Under the pieces are notes generated by a model. It saw only the letters and a list, made by a program, of their open reading frames with translations. It ran no database searches and was not told the origin of the DNA. DNA of 64,000 nt from Rhodococcus opacus (GTDB lineage: Bacteria; Actinomycetota; Actinomycetes; Mycobacteriales; Mycobacteriaceae), in contig NZ_JAAXPA010000020.1 in the NCBI RefSeq assembly GCF_012396235.1, positions 78,258 through 142,257 of the forward strand. Direction: 5' to 3'. Numbering within the stretch: the stretch's first letter is position 1; every line of letters starts with the position of its first letter. Positions 8,902-17,457 of the stretch are shown in pieces. A program made the position numbers and the translations under genes.

Positions 8902-8933
8902 GACGAACTCCACTCTCTGTGACGTACATGTCA

Positions 8934-8962
8934 ATTATTCTACGTATACGTCGAAAGGTCAA
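8934..8962 (-). promoter_or_regulatory. Promoter and operator of the monooxygenase-TetR transcript
   Basis: Read on the minus strand: TTGACC (8962-8957), a 17-bp spacer and AATAAT (8939-8934), a good sigma-70-type promoter ending ~33 nt before the ATG at 8901. The spacer contains the perfect palindrome ACGTATACGT (8942-8951), well placed for repression by the TetR encoded downstream. Confidence 0.65.
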
Positions 8963-9011
8963 CTTGGTTGTCTCCGTGAGGGGACAGGGAATCGGCCGCC
9001 GCGTTCACGGA

Positions 9012-9045
9012 CTTCGGGGCATGCCCGGTCAGGCATGCCCCGAAG
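9012..9045 (-). terminator. Hairpin after the ligase gene
   Basis: A perfect 14-bp stem (9012-9025 with 9032-9045, GC-rich, containing GGGGCATGCC) and a 6-nt loop lie 28 bp after the ligase stop. There is no T-run, as is common in actinobacteria. It separates the HyuA-HyuB-ligase transcript from the promoter of the monooxygenase. Confidence 0.65.
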
Positions 9046-9072
9046 GTGTTGAGGTGCGGTGGAACTACCGAT

Positions 9073-10770
9073 CTATGCACCCACGCGACGTGAGTCGGCC
9101 TCGTCGGCCACCTTCGCTGCGATCTCGGCGCGCAGTCGCTTCTTGTCGATCTTGTTCACGTTCGTGTGTGGCAAGGTCGTCACCCACTCGAGCCGTTCGG
9201 GCCACTTGAATTTGGCGACCCCGAGCTGCGCCAAGTGCTCCTGAATGTCGTGTAGCGGCAAAGCTTCTCCGTCAATCGACACCAGATATGCGCAGGTCTT
9301 CTCTCCCAGCCTGGGGTCGGGCATGGCGACCACCGCCGCGTGTGCGATATCGGGATGCTCGAGCAGAAGCAGTTCGACTTCTTCGGCGTTGATCTTCTCA
9401 CCACCCCGGTTGATGAGATCCTTGATCCGACCCTCGATCGACAGATAACGTGCACCGTCGATCACCGTGATCGCGCCGAGGTCCCCGGTGCGGTAGAAAC
9501 CGTCGGAGGTGAAGGCGTCCCGGTTGTGGTCCGGGGCGTCGAAATAACCGGGGAGCGTGTAGGGGCCTCGGCAGCACAGTTCTCCGACCGCCCCGTCGCC
9601 GAGTTCGTTCTCGGTGCCGGGTTCGAGGATGCGTATCTCGTCGTCGGACGAGATAGCCGTACCCACTGTTGTCAGTCGGGCTTCTGCGGGGGCGTCGAGT
9701 GGGGTCACCGTGAACAAGCCCTCGGCCATGCCGAACAACTGCCCGGCCCAGCGTCCGGTTCCGTCGTCGACGCGCTCGAACAGCTCGTGCGGAACCTTGG
9801 CGCCGGAGAGGATGACGCGTTCGAGCCAGGCTCCAGCCTGGTCGAAGTCCGGACTCAGCACGGCCTGGTAGTGGCCGTGCCCGATGAGGACCTCGGTTGC
9901 TTTCGTCCGCGCCATGAGCTGGAAGGCGGTCGGAGCATCAGCGGTGGCCAGGACCAGGCAGGCGCCGACCGAGTGCGCGGCGTGGAGCCCGCACGAGATG
10001 CCGGCGTTGTGGATGATCGGGATCAGATGTGCGACCCGGCTGTTCTCGTCCCATCCGAGTCGCTGTGCATACAGCAGCGCGTTGTTCCAGTATTCGGCGT
10101 GGATGCGTGGGATGACCTTGGGAACTCCGGTGGTGCCACCGGAGAGCTGGAACGCAACCACGTCGCAGGCGTCGGTGTGTGTTGCGACCTGCTCGACGAT
10201 GCCGTGCGCTGTGTGGGGATCGATCTCGAGACCGAGATCTTCGAGGCGAGTCACGTCGTCCCGGTCGCTGATCTCCGCATCGCCGACGGTGATGATGTGC
10301 CGCATGGTGGGATGGCCGTCGGCGTGTTCGCGGGCGAACTCGACGAGATCGAAGGTGGGCAGATTCGCCTCGACGAGGTGCGCGACGGCGCCGACCTTGC
10401 GACTGATGTGTCCGATCTCGTGCATGCGGTGCGCGGCCAGCGTCGCCACCGGGACCAGCCCGGCCTTGATGCAGCCGTACCACGCGAGGACTGTCTCCAG
10501 ACGGTTGGTGAGCTGGAAGATGACGGGATCGAGTCGCTGGAGGCCGAGCCGGATCAGCCCGGCCGCGATCTGGTCCGTGCGACGATCGAGTTCTGCGAAG
10601 CTCATCTGACCTTCGGCGGTGATCACGGCCGGTCGGTCCGGGAACCGGGTGGCGACCTGGTGTAGCCGCCGCCCGGTGGGATCGGTGCTCCACTCACCGC
10701 TGTCGCGGTAGCGGCGGGCGCGATCCTCGGGGAACGGAACGAGGCGCCCACCCCAGTCCGAGAATGTCAC
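9073..10770 (-). CDS. Aryl-CoA/AMP ligase (ANL superfamily)
   Basis: A 565-residue adenylate-forming enzyme. Core motifs are visible: AMP-binding loop QLSGGTTGVPKVIPR near residue 205, YRTGDLG near 425, and the C-terminal catalytic lysine region NVNKIDKKRL. The sequence style is that of 2,3-dihydroxybenzoate/salicylate-AMP ligases. Predicted reaction: ATP-dependent activation of an aromatic or beta-keto acid, probably to the CoA ester because no carrier protein is nearby. GTG start at 10770 is chosen for the GAGGAGG 7 nt upstream. It lies 43 bp after the HyuB-like gene and ends in a hairpin. Confidence 0.8.
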   Translation of the reverse strand: MTFSDWGGRLVPFPEDRARRYRDSGEWSTDPTGRRLHQVATRFPDRPAVITAEGQMSFAELDRRTDQIAAGLIRLGLQRLDPVIFQLTNRLETVLAWYGCIKAGLVPVATLAAHRMHEIGHISRKVGAVAHLVEANLPTFDLVEFAREHADGHPTMRHIITVGDAEISDRDDVTRLEDLGLEIDPHTAHGIVEQVATHTDACDVVAFQLSGGTTGVPKVIPRIHAEYWNNALLYAQRLGWDENSRVAHLIPIIHNAGISCGLHAAHSVGACLVLATADAPTAFQLMARTKATEVLIGHGHYQAVLSPDFDQAGAWLERVILSGAKVPHELFERVDDGTGRWAGQLFGMAEGLFTVTPLDAPAEARLTTVGTAISSDDEIRILEPGTENELGDGAVGELCCRGPYTLPGYFDAPDHNRDAFTSDGFYRTGDLGAITVIDGARYLSIEGRIKDLINRGGEKINAEEVELLLLEHPDIAHAAVVAMPDPRLGEKTCAYLVSIDGEALPLHDIQEHLAQLGVAKFKWPERLEWVTTLPHTNVNKIDKKRLRAEIAAKVADEADSRRVGA

Positions 10771-10813
10771 CTTTGTCCTCCTCTTCTGGTACTGATCGCA
10801 ATTGTCCGGCACA

Positions 10814-13138
10814 TCACCGCTCCGCCACCGCGGGCAGAAGCCGCGCCAGGTCGAGGGCGTGGTCGGGGTGATCAGCCGGCACGATGCCCGAGTAGATGGC
10901 GGTCCAGCAGCCGGGGCAGCACAGCTGCCGGAAAACCACCGGGGTGTCGACATACTCGGCGGGGTCGGAGGTCACCTGTGGGCCGGCGGTCGACGACGGG
11001 CCCTCGAACCGGGCGAGATCGAGCGTGGTGTTGTTCTTGTCGTCGCCGAGGAGACGTCCACACTGGGCGCAGGCGATCGCGCGGGTGTCTCCGACCGTGA
11101 CCTCCGCCAGGTTGTCGTCGAGCCTGCGAGCTCCGGCCAGGTCGAGCACGGGCGCATCGGACCGAGTGGTCCCGGAGCGGTCTCGGCGCTCAGAGCGCAT
11201 CTCGTCCCGCCGATCCGAAGTCCGGATATCATCGGCGTCTCCGTCGGAGAGGATGACGCCGTAGACGGTCTCGGCACCGTGTTCGGTGACCTTGCCTTCG
11301 CGGAAGTCGGCTGCCACGGCGGCCGGGTCGCGCAGCAGCGGATCGCCGTAGCCGCCGCCGCCCTGCCAGTGCATGTACAGAACCTCACCGGGTGCCACGT
11401 AGCTCTCCGCGTAGCAGGCGCCCAACTCGCGGCCACCGCCGAGATCGTCCAGCGCGTCGGGGATACGGCCGGCTGCGAACTGTTCGACGATGTCGGTGCC
11501 GCGGGCGAGGACCTCGACGCCGGTGTTGCCCGGGTATCCGCCCGCGAGACCGTTGTTCTGGGCGACGGCCTTGCCCGCCGACGCCAGCACCAGGCCCATC
11601 GGCAGGCTGGTGCCGTATGGGGTGATGGCGATGGAGGCACTGACACCGCCGCGCTGGCGTCCGGGTCCGCCGGAGTCGGGTTCCTCGCGGCGCCACAGGG
11701 TGAGCAGAGGGTAGAGGAATTCGGTCATCTCGGTGTCCGGGATGCGGCCCATCGGGATGCAGAAGAGGCCACCGGTGTCCATGCCATCGGCGGTGGGGCG
11801 TGCCCCGTAGCCGCCGGCCATCGGCTCCATCATGATGTTGAGGAACGGCACCGACTGTTCGGGTCGCTCGTCGAGTCCGGCGATCACCGCGGTATCCCAC
11901 GTGCCGCAGCACGCGGCCTGCACGCTCTTGCCGAGATCGACCGACCGGTCGAGCATCTGCGACAGGCATTCGGCGATCAGGGTGCCAGTGAGCCACGCCG
12001 GTCCGATCGGGCCACGGCTCACCGCCGCCGGGAACGTCGCGTTGTTGATGGTGCCCTCCTCGGCGACCAGATCGAAGCAGCGCATCAATCCGCCTGCGGA
12101 CCAGGGGATGTCGCCGGCGAGGATCGGCAGGATCGCGAGCATCACACCGCCTCGCATGCCGGCGTACGTGCAGTTGATGACGCCGGTCTGCGGGTCGGTG
12201 CCGGTGAAGTCGAAGGTGAGGTGATCGGCGGTCTTGGTCATGGCCACGGTGATCTTGTGGATTCCGCGGTCGCCGACTTGCGACTGGTCCTGGTAGCCGG
12301 TGGCCTTCCAGGTGCCGTCCGGCAGTGATGCGAGCTTGCCGCGCAGGCGCCCTTCGGCGTCGGCCATCATCCGCTTCATCACGGCCTTGACGGTGTCGGC
12401 ACCGTACTGCTCGATCACCGCGAGCAGTCGGTTGCGGCCCACGGTGTTGGCGCCGATCTTCGCGCGCAGATCGAGTCCGACGAGCATCGGCACTCGCGAG
12501 CGCCGCACCCAGGCGTCGGCGACGTCACGCTGGAGTTCGTAGTCGCGGACGACCTTGATCGGTGGGGTGGGCAGGGACTCGGAGAACACGTCCTGGGCGG
12601 AGGGGTCGAACGAGCCGAGCCCGGATCCGCCCAGGTCGGGTTCGTGACAGATGGCGCTGGTCCACCCGAACAGCTTGCCCTCGTGGAAGATTGGCTGGTA
12701 GACCATCACGTCGCTCTGGTGCAGTCCACCGCCGACCCAGGGGTCGTTGCACAGGAACATGTCGCCCTCGGTGATACCCGGGTTGGTCGAGCGGTGCTGG
12801 AGGGTCCAGTAGATGGCGAGGTCGACGGCACCGACGAGCATGGTGTTGTACAGGCCGACCTGCACTTCCTGGCCGATTTCGTCACTGATGGCGAAGTCGA
12901 AGTCGTTGGCGTCGGTGACGATGGGGGAACCGGACATCCGCTTGAGTGCCTCACCCATCTCGTCGGTGACCGACCACAGCCGGTGCCGGATGACCTCGTA
13001 GGTCAACGGGTCGAGGTCGTCGATCTGCTCTTGGGTGACGGTATGGACTTCCAGTGCCGGGGGAAGTGATCGCGAGAGGGCGTCGGGGTCGATCGGTCGG
13101 CTCGAGAAGACTTCGGAGCCGGGAATCTGTGCGGTCAT
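10814..13138 (-). CDS. Hydantoinase B/oxoprolinase-family subunit with C-terminal Cys-rich domain
   Basis: A 774-residue protein. Residues ~40-600 match the HyuB family (DPLTYEVIRHRLWSVTDEMG, CNDPWVGGGLHQSDV, RGGVMLAILPILAGDI). About 100 C-terminal residues form an extra domain with CAQCGRLLG and LCCPGC, four cysteines that could hold Zn. This tail resembles the small (gamma) subunit of acetone carboxylase and the analogous Apc subunit of acetophenone carboxylase, here fused to HyuB. Family reactions are ATP-dependent carboxylation of ketones or lactam hydrolysis. RBS AGGAG, and only 11 bp from the HyuA stop, so the two form one complex. Confidence 0.8.
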   Translation of the reverse strand: MTAQIPGSEVFSSRPIDPDALSRSLPPALEVHTVTQEQIDDLDPLTYEVIRHRLWSVTDEMGEALKRMSGSPIVTDANDFDFAISDEIGQEVQVGLYNTMLVGAVDLAIYWTLQHRSTNPGITEGDMFLCNDPWVGGGLHQSDVMVYQPIFHEGKLFGWTSAICHEPDLGGSGLGSFDPSAQDVFSESLPTPPIKVVRDYELQRDVADAWVRRSRVPMLVGLDLRAKIGANTVGRNRLLAVIEQYGADTVKAVMKRMMADAEGRLRGKLASLPDGTWKATGYQDQSQVGDRGIHKITVAMTKTADHLTFDFTGTDPQTGVINCTYAGMRGGVMLAILPILAGDIPWSAGGLMRCFDLVAEEGTINNATFPAAVSRGPIGPAWLTGTLIAECLSQMLDRSVDLGKSVQAACCGTWDTAVIAGLDERPEQSVPFLNIMMEPMAGGYGARPTADGMDTGGLFCIPMGRIPDTEMTEFLYPLLTLWRREEPDSGGPGRQRGGVSASIAITPYGTSLPMGLVLASAGKAVAQNNGLAGGYPGNTGVEVLARGTDIVEQFAAGRIPDALDDLGGGRELGACYAESYVAPGEVLYMHWQGGGGYGDPLLRDPAAVAADFREGKVTEHGAETVYGVILSDGDADDIRTSDRRDEMRSERRDRSGTTRSDAPVLDLAGARRLDDNLAEVTVGDTRAIACAQCGRLLGDDKNNTTLDLARFEGPSSTAGPQVTSDPAEYVDTPVVFRQLCCPGCWTAIYSGIVPADHPDHALDLARLLPAVAER

Positions 13139-13149
13139 GAGTGGTGCTC

Positions 13150-15252
13150 CTACTGGGCGACGATGGTGAGATTGCCGAGGCGGTCGACGGTGCCGGTGGT
13201 GCCGTGGGGGACGACGACGGTGGTCGTGGGGACCTCGACGATGGCCGGGCCGGGCAGGACGTGTCCGGCGAGTAGCTTGCTGTAGTCGTAGACGTCGGTG
13301 TCGACGTAGCCGAGCTTGCCGTCGAGGCAGACCTTGCGGGTGCTGATCCTCGCGGCGGAGGCATCAGCGGAGTCCGCGGACTTCAGTTCCGGCAGGGTGG
13401 GGGAGAACGGCAGGATGCCGGTGGCGCGCACCCGGTAGGTGATCGCTTGGATGCCGGCCTCCCGGAATCCGCTGTCCTCTCCATAGAGTTCGGCGTACCG
13501 CTGCTCGAACAGATCCGACGCCCGCGCGATCTCCTCTGCGTCGAGGTTTCCGGCCGGAATCGGGGTGGCGACCTCGGCGAGCTGCATGCTGTAGCGCATG
13601 TCGATCTCACGCTCGATCTCGACGCGCGTGAAGGTCAAACCCTGCCGGTTCAGTTGTTCGAGCACCTGGTTCTCCAACTGGGTGAAGTTTCGATCGGCGC
13701 GGGTGGGATCGAGGGGCATGGCCGCCGGGTCGGACAATTCGGCGGCGAGGACGATGTTGGACGAGGCGAGACCGTATGCCGAGAACGCGGAGGCGACCTG
13801 GCCGAGCGGGACGATGACCTCACGGACGCCGACCTCGGCGGCGTAGGCCGCGCAGTGGGCGGGGCCGGACCCGCCGAAGGCGTAGAGGACGAAGTCACGC
13901 GGGTCATGTCCGGCCTCGACGACGGTCTTGCGCAACAGGTCGCCGGTCTGGGCGTTCTGGACTGCGTAGATGGCTGCGGCAGCGTCCTCGATCGACAGTC
14001 CGAGGGGTTCGGCGATTCGGGCGCGGATCGCCTCCCGCGCGAGGTTCTTGTCGAGCGGCTTGCGGCCGCCGAGCAGGCCCCGTTCGGGCAGGATCCCGAG
14101 CACCAGGTTGGCGTCGGCGTTGGTGGGTTCGGTGCCGCCCTGGCCGTAGCAGGCGGGCCCGGGGACGGCCTGGGCGCTGTGGGGGCCGATTTGCAGGTTG
14201 CCGCCGGCGTCGATCCAGGCGATGGCGCCGCCCCCGGATCCGATGGCGTGTACCTCGAGGGTGGGCACGTTGATCGGATGGTGGTTGATGATCGTGCTGG
14301 AGGAGCGGACGGGATCGCCGTCGACGACGAGGCCGACGAGGAAGGTGGTGCCGCCGACGTCGGTCGCGATGATATTGCGATGGCCGAGTTGCCCGCCGAG
14401 GGATACCGCCCCGACCACGCCACCGGTCAGCACCGATCCGACGGTGCTGATCGCGTTCTTCGGTGCCTCCGCGGCGGCGACCGCTCCGCCGTTGCTTTGC
14501 ATCACCAGCAGCGGTCCGGCGAGGTTTCGCTCGCGCAGCTTCGATTCCAGTTCGCCGAGGTAGTCCCGGAGCCCGGGGCCGATCTGGGTGCTCATGATGG
14601 TGGTCGCGTTGCGGGCGAACTCGCGGATACGGGGGCTCACCTCGCTCGACAGGGAGACGAACATCGTCGGGTCGATCTCGTGGACGAGTTCGCGAATGCG
14701 CTGTTCGTGCGCGGGATTGCGGAACGACCACAACAGTGAGACCGCGATCCCCGACACTCCCTCGGCGAGGAGCACACGGATGGACTCTCGGGCAGACTCC
14801 TCGTCGAGGGCGACGACGACATTGCCGTCACGGTCGAGTCGTTCGGTCACCTCGAGGGCGTGCTTCTTCGGGATGAGACCGTGAGATTTGCTCTGCCCCA
14901 TGACATTTTGCAGCTGCTCCGGTGAGCTTCCCAGATACCGGCCCTCCACGTTCATGATGTAGATCGAGTCGCGGTGCCCCTTTGTGGTGAGGAAGCCGAC
15001 TGGGGGCACGTTGCCCATGACGAGGGCATTGAGTGACGAGGTGGTGCCGTGCGCGATGTGGTGCGTGTCGGCCAGCATCTCCTCGACGGGGCGTCCCAGT
15101 TGTTCGGCGAGTGCCTCGAGAACATCGATGACGCCGAGGGAGTAGTCGGGCGGGGTCGAGGGAGCCTTGGCGGCGAGAACAGTGCCGGCACTGTCGTCCA
15201 ATACCGCGTCTGTGAACGTGCCACCGACGTCCACTCCGATTACATATGCCAT
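13150..15252 (-). CDS. Hydantoinase A/oxoprolinase-family ATPase subunit
   Basis: A 700-residue HyuA-family protein. The N-terminal actin-like ATPase motif is GVDVGGTFTDAVLDD; further family blocks are AHGTTSSLNALV, GSGGGAIAWIDAGG and FGGSGPAHCAAYA. The ATG at 15252 is chosen because the family N-terminus starts a few residues before the phosphate motif. It is the first gene of the minus arm, with a ~70-nt leader after the promoter at 15330-15358. With the HyuB-like partner it should form an ATP-dependent carboxylase or amidohydrolase. The ligase downstream favours a carboxylase of the acetophenone/acetone type, but this is inference. Confidence 0.85.
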   Translation of the reverse strand: MAYVIGVDVGGTFTDAVLDDSAGTVLAAKAPSTPPDYSLGVIDVLEALAEQLGRPVEEMLADTHHIAHGTTSSLNALVMGNVPPVGFLTTKGHRDSIYIMNVEGRYLGSSPEQLQNVMGQSKSHGLIPKKHALEVTERLDRDGNVVVALDEESARESIRVLLAEGVSGIAVSLLWSFRNPAHEQRIRELVHEIDPTMFVSLSSEVSPRIREFARNATTIMSTQIGPGLRDYLGELESKLRERNLAGPLLVMQSNGGAVAAAEAPKNAISTVGSVLTGGVVGAVSLGGQLGHRNIIATDVGGTTFLVGLVVDGDPVRSSSTIINHHPINVPTLEVHAIGSGGGAIAWIDAGGNLQIGPHSAQAVPGPACYGQGGTEPTNADANLVLGILPERGLLGGRKPLDKNLAREAIRARIAEPLGLSIEDAAAAIYAVQNAQTGDLLRKTVVEAGHDPRDFVLYAFGGSGPAHCAAYAAEVGVREVIVPLGQVASAFSAYGLASSNIVLAAELSDPAAMPLDPTRADRNFTQLENQVLEQLNRQGLTFTRVEIEREIDMRYSMQLAEVATPIPAGNLDAEEIARASDLFEQRYAELYGEDSGFREAGIQAITYRVRATGILPFSPTLPELKSADSADASAARISTRKVCLDGKLGYVDTDVYDYSKLLAGHVLPGPAIVEVPTTTVVVPHGTTGTVDRLGNLTIVAQ

Positions 15253-15325
15253 TGCCGCTGTGCTCCTTCGTCCTGGGGGAATGCGACGGGGGGTGAGGTC
15301 ATCCTCGAACACTCCTTACGTCAAT

Positions 15326-15358
15326 GTCGAGTATTCGACGTGTCTGGTGACATGTCAA
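15326..15358 (-). promoter_or_regulatory. Promoter with operator for the HyuA-HyuB-ligase arm
   Basis: On the minus strand TTGACA (15358-15353), 17-bp spacer, AATACT (15335-15330). The -10 box is embedded in the palindrome GTCGAATACTCGAC (15339-15326, 5-bp arms). The same element overlaps the -10 of the divergent promoter at 15675-15707, so one regulator probably controls both arms. Confidence 0.7.
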
Positions 15359-15674
15359 GTGTCGAATGTGAGTAGCGACACGAAAGTGAGTGGACTGAGA
15401 CCAGTCGGTTCAGGTGTGCGGTGGGGCGATCTTCGAGCGGAGTGCAGACCGGTTGGGGGTGTCCTGTGCCGTCGACGAAGACGGTGACGTCCAACCGGAG
15501 AACCGGACCTCGTCGCGGAACGTGCGCGGACCAGGGGCCGCCGCCCACCCATCCCATGCGAATGCCCGCTCATGTGGTCATCGGATCATCCTTCCTCGCG
15601 CGCGTTCATGCTGGCGGCCGACGGTGTGTGCACGTTGTTCTGGCATCGAGATCGCGTCCGCCGTCCGGCGGGGC
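15359..15674. other. Spacer between the divergent catabolic promoters
   Basis: About 315 bp between the two matching promoters. I see no gene: the open frames here are arginine/proline-rich and lack ribosome binding sites. No additional long inverted repeat is evident. Confidence 0.5.
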
Positions 15675-15725
15675 TTGACGAATCATCATTAGCGTCGAAT
15701 ACTCGTCGTGAACGTAAATCTACGT
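15675..15725 (+). promoter_or_regulatory. Promoter with operators for the plus-strand catabolic arm
   Basis: TTGACG (15675-15680), 17-bp spacer, AATACT (15698-15703). The -10 lies within GTCGAATACTCGTC (15694-15707), a near copy of the minus-arm element. A second inverted repeat ACGTA-AATC-TACGT follows at 15712-15725, around the expected transcription start. Both sites would suit a TetR-type repressor. Confidence 0.7.
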
Positions 15726-15785
15726 AAGCCGGGGTGGTGCTCTCGCAACCACCGCCCGGGCGTTCCAGATCAGAAGGGCTACCTC

Positions 15786-16544
15786 ATGGGCATTCACCGC
15801 ATCGGGCTCGTCGTGCCGAGTTCGAATGTGACGGTCGAGACGGAAATGCCGACACTGCTCAACCGGCATGCGGACGAACAGTTCTCGTTCCACTCGAGCC
15901 GAATGCGGATGCAGGCCGTGTCGCCGGAACAGTTGCGAGCGATGAACGCTCAACGGGAGCGGTGCATCCTCGAACTCGGTGACGCGGGCGTCGACGCCAT
16001 CCTCTATGCGTGCCTGGTCGCCCTGATGTCAGTGGGTCCCGGGGAGCACCAGCGCGTGGAAGGCCTGGTCGCCGAGCAACTGGCGGCCGGCGGTTCCGAC
16101 GCGGTAGTCCGCTCCAGCGCGGGCGCCCTCGTCGAAGCACTCCACGCGATCGACGCGAAGCGAATCGTCCTGGTCACCCCCTACATGCGTCCCCTCGCCG
16201 AGCAGGTCGTCGCCTACATCGAGGCCGAAGGAATTCAGGTATCGGATTGGCGCGCCCTCGAGGTCGCCGACAACGCCGAGGTCGGCTGCATCCCCGGTGA
16301 CCGGGTCATGGACGCCGCTCGATCACTCGACCGCACCGGAGCCGACGCGCTGGTGATCTCCGCGTGCGTCCAGATGCCCTCGCTCGACCTCGTCCAGGCC
16401 GCCGAAGACGAGTTCGAACTGCCGGTGCTCTCGGCCGCCACCGCCGGCGTCTACAGCCTGCTGCGAGCCCTCGGCCTTCCGGTCGACATCCCGGGAGCCG
16501 GTGGTCTCCTGCGTGCCGATGCTCCGGCCGCTGCCCTTCAGTAG
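15786..16544 (+). CDS. Maleate isomerase / Asp-Glu racemase superfamily protein
   Basis: A 252-residue protein with the maleate isomerase layout: N-terminal RIGLVVPSSNVTVETEMP, first catalytic cysteine in AILYACLVALMSVG and second in VISACVQMPSLDLV. The superfamily also includes arylmalonate decarboxylase and aspartate racemase. The N-terminal PSSNVTVETE block is typical of maleate isomerases that produce fumarate. First gene of the plus arm, with a ~75-nt leader. In an aromatic pathway it would isomerise a cis-diacid product; a decarboxylase role is an alternative. Confidence 0.8.
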   Translation: MGIHRIGLVVPSSNVTVETEMPTLLNRHADEQFSFHSSRMRMQAVSPEQLRAMNAQRERCILELGDAGVDAILYACLVALMSVGPGEHQRVEGLVAEQLAAGGSDAVVRSSAGALVEALHAIDAKRIVLVTPYMRPLAEQVVAYIEAEGIQVSDWRALEVADNAEVGCIPGDRVMDAARSLDRTGADALVISACVQMPSLDLVQAAEDEFELPVLSAATAGVYSLLRALGLPVDIPGAGGLLRADAPAAALQ

Positions 16545-16567
16545 CCCTGAATCCATTGGAGTTCAAC

Positions 16568-17215
16568 ATGTCCGAACAGAAACACACGGTCAAAGGCGTC
16601 GACCACGTCGCCTACCCCACATTCGACCCCGCCGCGACCGTCACGTTCTACCGCGACGTTCTCGGGTTCCCCGTCGTGCACTCGATCTGCGCGGCCGGCT
16701 GGGGCCCGGAAAAGCACCCCGACTTCATCCACTTCTTCTTCGACATCGGCAACGACGACCGGCTCGCCTTCTTCTACTACTTCGGCCTCGAACCGTTCGA
16801 CGGAGGCCCGCAGGGCGACTCGTACTCTCGCTTCACCGAGGACGTACCCATCTTCTTCATCCGCTCCCGCCACCTGGCCATCCACGTCGACAGTGAAGAC
16901 GACCTGATGGAATACCGGCGGCGCCTCGATGGCAGCGAATGGCCCGTCGAGATGCAGATCCAGCACGAGACGATCGAGTCGATCTACACCCACGACCCCA
17001 ACGGCTACATGATCGAAATCACCCGGGCGCTGCGCCCGGTCACCCCACAGGAGGACCTCGACGCCAACATCACCATCGACGCCCTCGTCGACGTCGTGTC
17101 CGGCCCCGAACCGAGCATGGCCGCACTACTCACCCGCAAGGCAGAGCTGATCGTCGAGCGCGCCGAGGCCTGGCAGCAGAAGCAGGACGAGAAAGAAATG
17201 GTGAGCAACCGATGA
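16568..17215 (+). CDS. VOC (glyoxalase/ring-cleavage dioxygenase fold) protein
   Basis: A 215-residue protein with the vicinal oxygen chelate fold: GVDHVAYPTFDPAATVTFYR with the first metal His, LAIHVDSEDDLMEYRRRL with the second His, and YTHDPNGYMIEITRAL with the C-terminal acidic ligand. A helical tail of ~55 residues rich in Glu/Ala/Gln follows. GGAG lies upstream of the ATG. The stop overlaps the next start (ATGA). It may be an extradiol dioxygenase, an isomerase or a glyoxalase; the pathway position suggests a ring or thioester reaction. Confidence 0.75.
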   Translation: MSEQKHTVKGVDHVAYPTFDPAATVTFYRDVLGFPVVHSICAAGWGPEKHPDFIHFFFDIGNDDRLAFFYYFGLEPFDGGPQGDSYSRFTEDVPIFFIRSRHLAIHVDSEDDLMEYRRRLDGSEWPVEMQIQHETIESIYTHDPNGYMIEITRALRPVTPQEDLDANITIDALVDVVSGPEPSMAALLTRKAELIVERAEAWQQKQDEKEMVSNR

Positions 17216-17457
17216 CCACGCTGTTCGTCCTCGATGTCCCCGAGAACACTCCGATCGCCGCAGTCGCGGGACAAGACCCGGCCGTGATGATCGATCGCGT
17301 CGGACCGTACTACCGAATCGTCTCCGACGCCCCCATCGTGATCGACCGACGGGCGACCAAAGCCCGCCACGCGGTGTGGTACAGCAGCGTCGCCGGACTG
17401 CACCGGTCCCGAATCACCCAGTGGGACAAGGACGCCATGCGAATCGAGCCGCGATGA
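17212..17457 (+). CDS. Small protein of unknown function in the catabolic operon
   Basis: An 81-residue soluble protein, not recognised. It begins TTLFVLDVPENTPIAAVAG and ends with WDKDAMRIEPR; hydrophobic stretches suggest a small beta-alpha fold. Its ATG overlaps the preceding stop and its TGA overlaps the next ATG, so it is translated by coupling on both sides. That tight packing means it is likely part of the pathway, for example a subunit or accessory protein of the VOC or hydrolase neighbours. Confidence 0.65.
   Translation: MTTLFVLDVPENTPIAAVAGQDPAVMIDRVGPYYRIVSDAPIVIDRRATKARHAVWYSSVAGLHRSRITQWDKDAMRIEPR

Noticed and set aside
9340..10665. Open frame of 441 codons opposite the ligase gene
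   Set aside because: Antisense shadow of the ligase; no family motif and no start signal.
10802..12328. Long plus-strand open frame (508 codons) opposite the HyuB-like gene
   Set aside because: High-GC codon bias leaves antisense frames open. The frame has no ribosome binding site or recognisable domain, and the minus strand encodes a full HyuB protein.
13447..14739. Open frame of 430 codons opposite hyuA
   Set aside because: Antisense shadow of a well-supported ATPase subunit gene.
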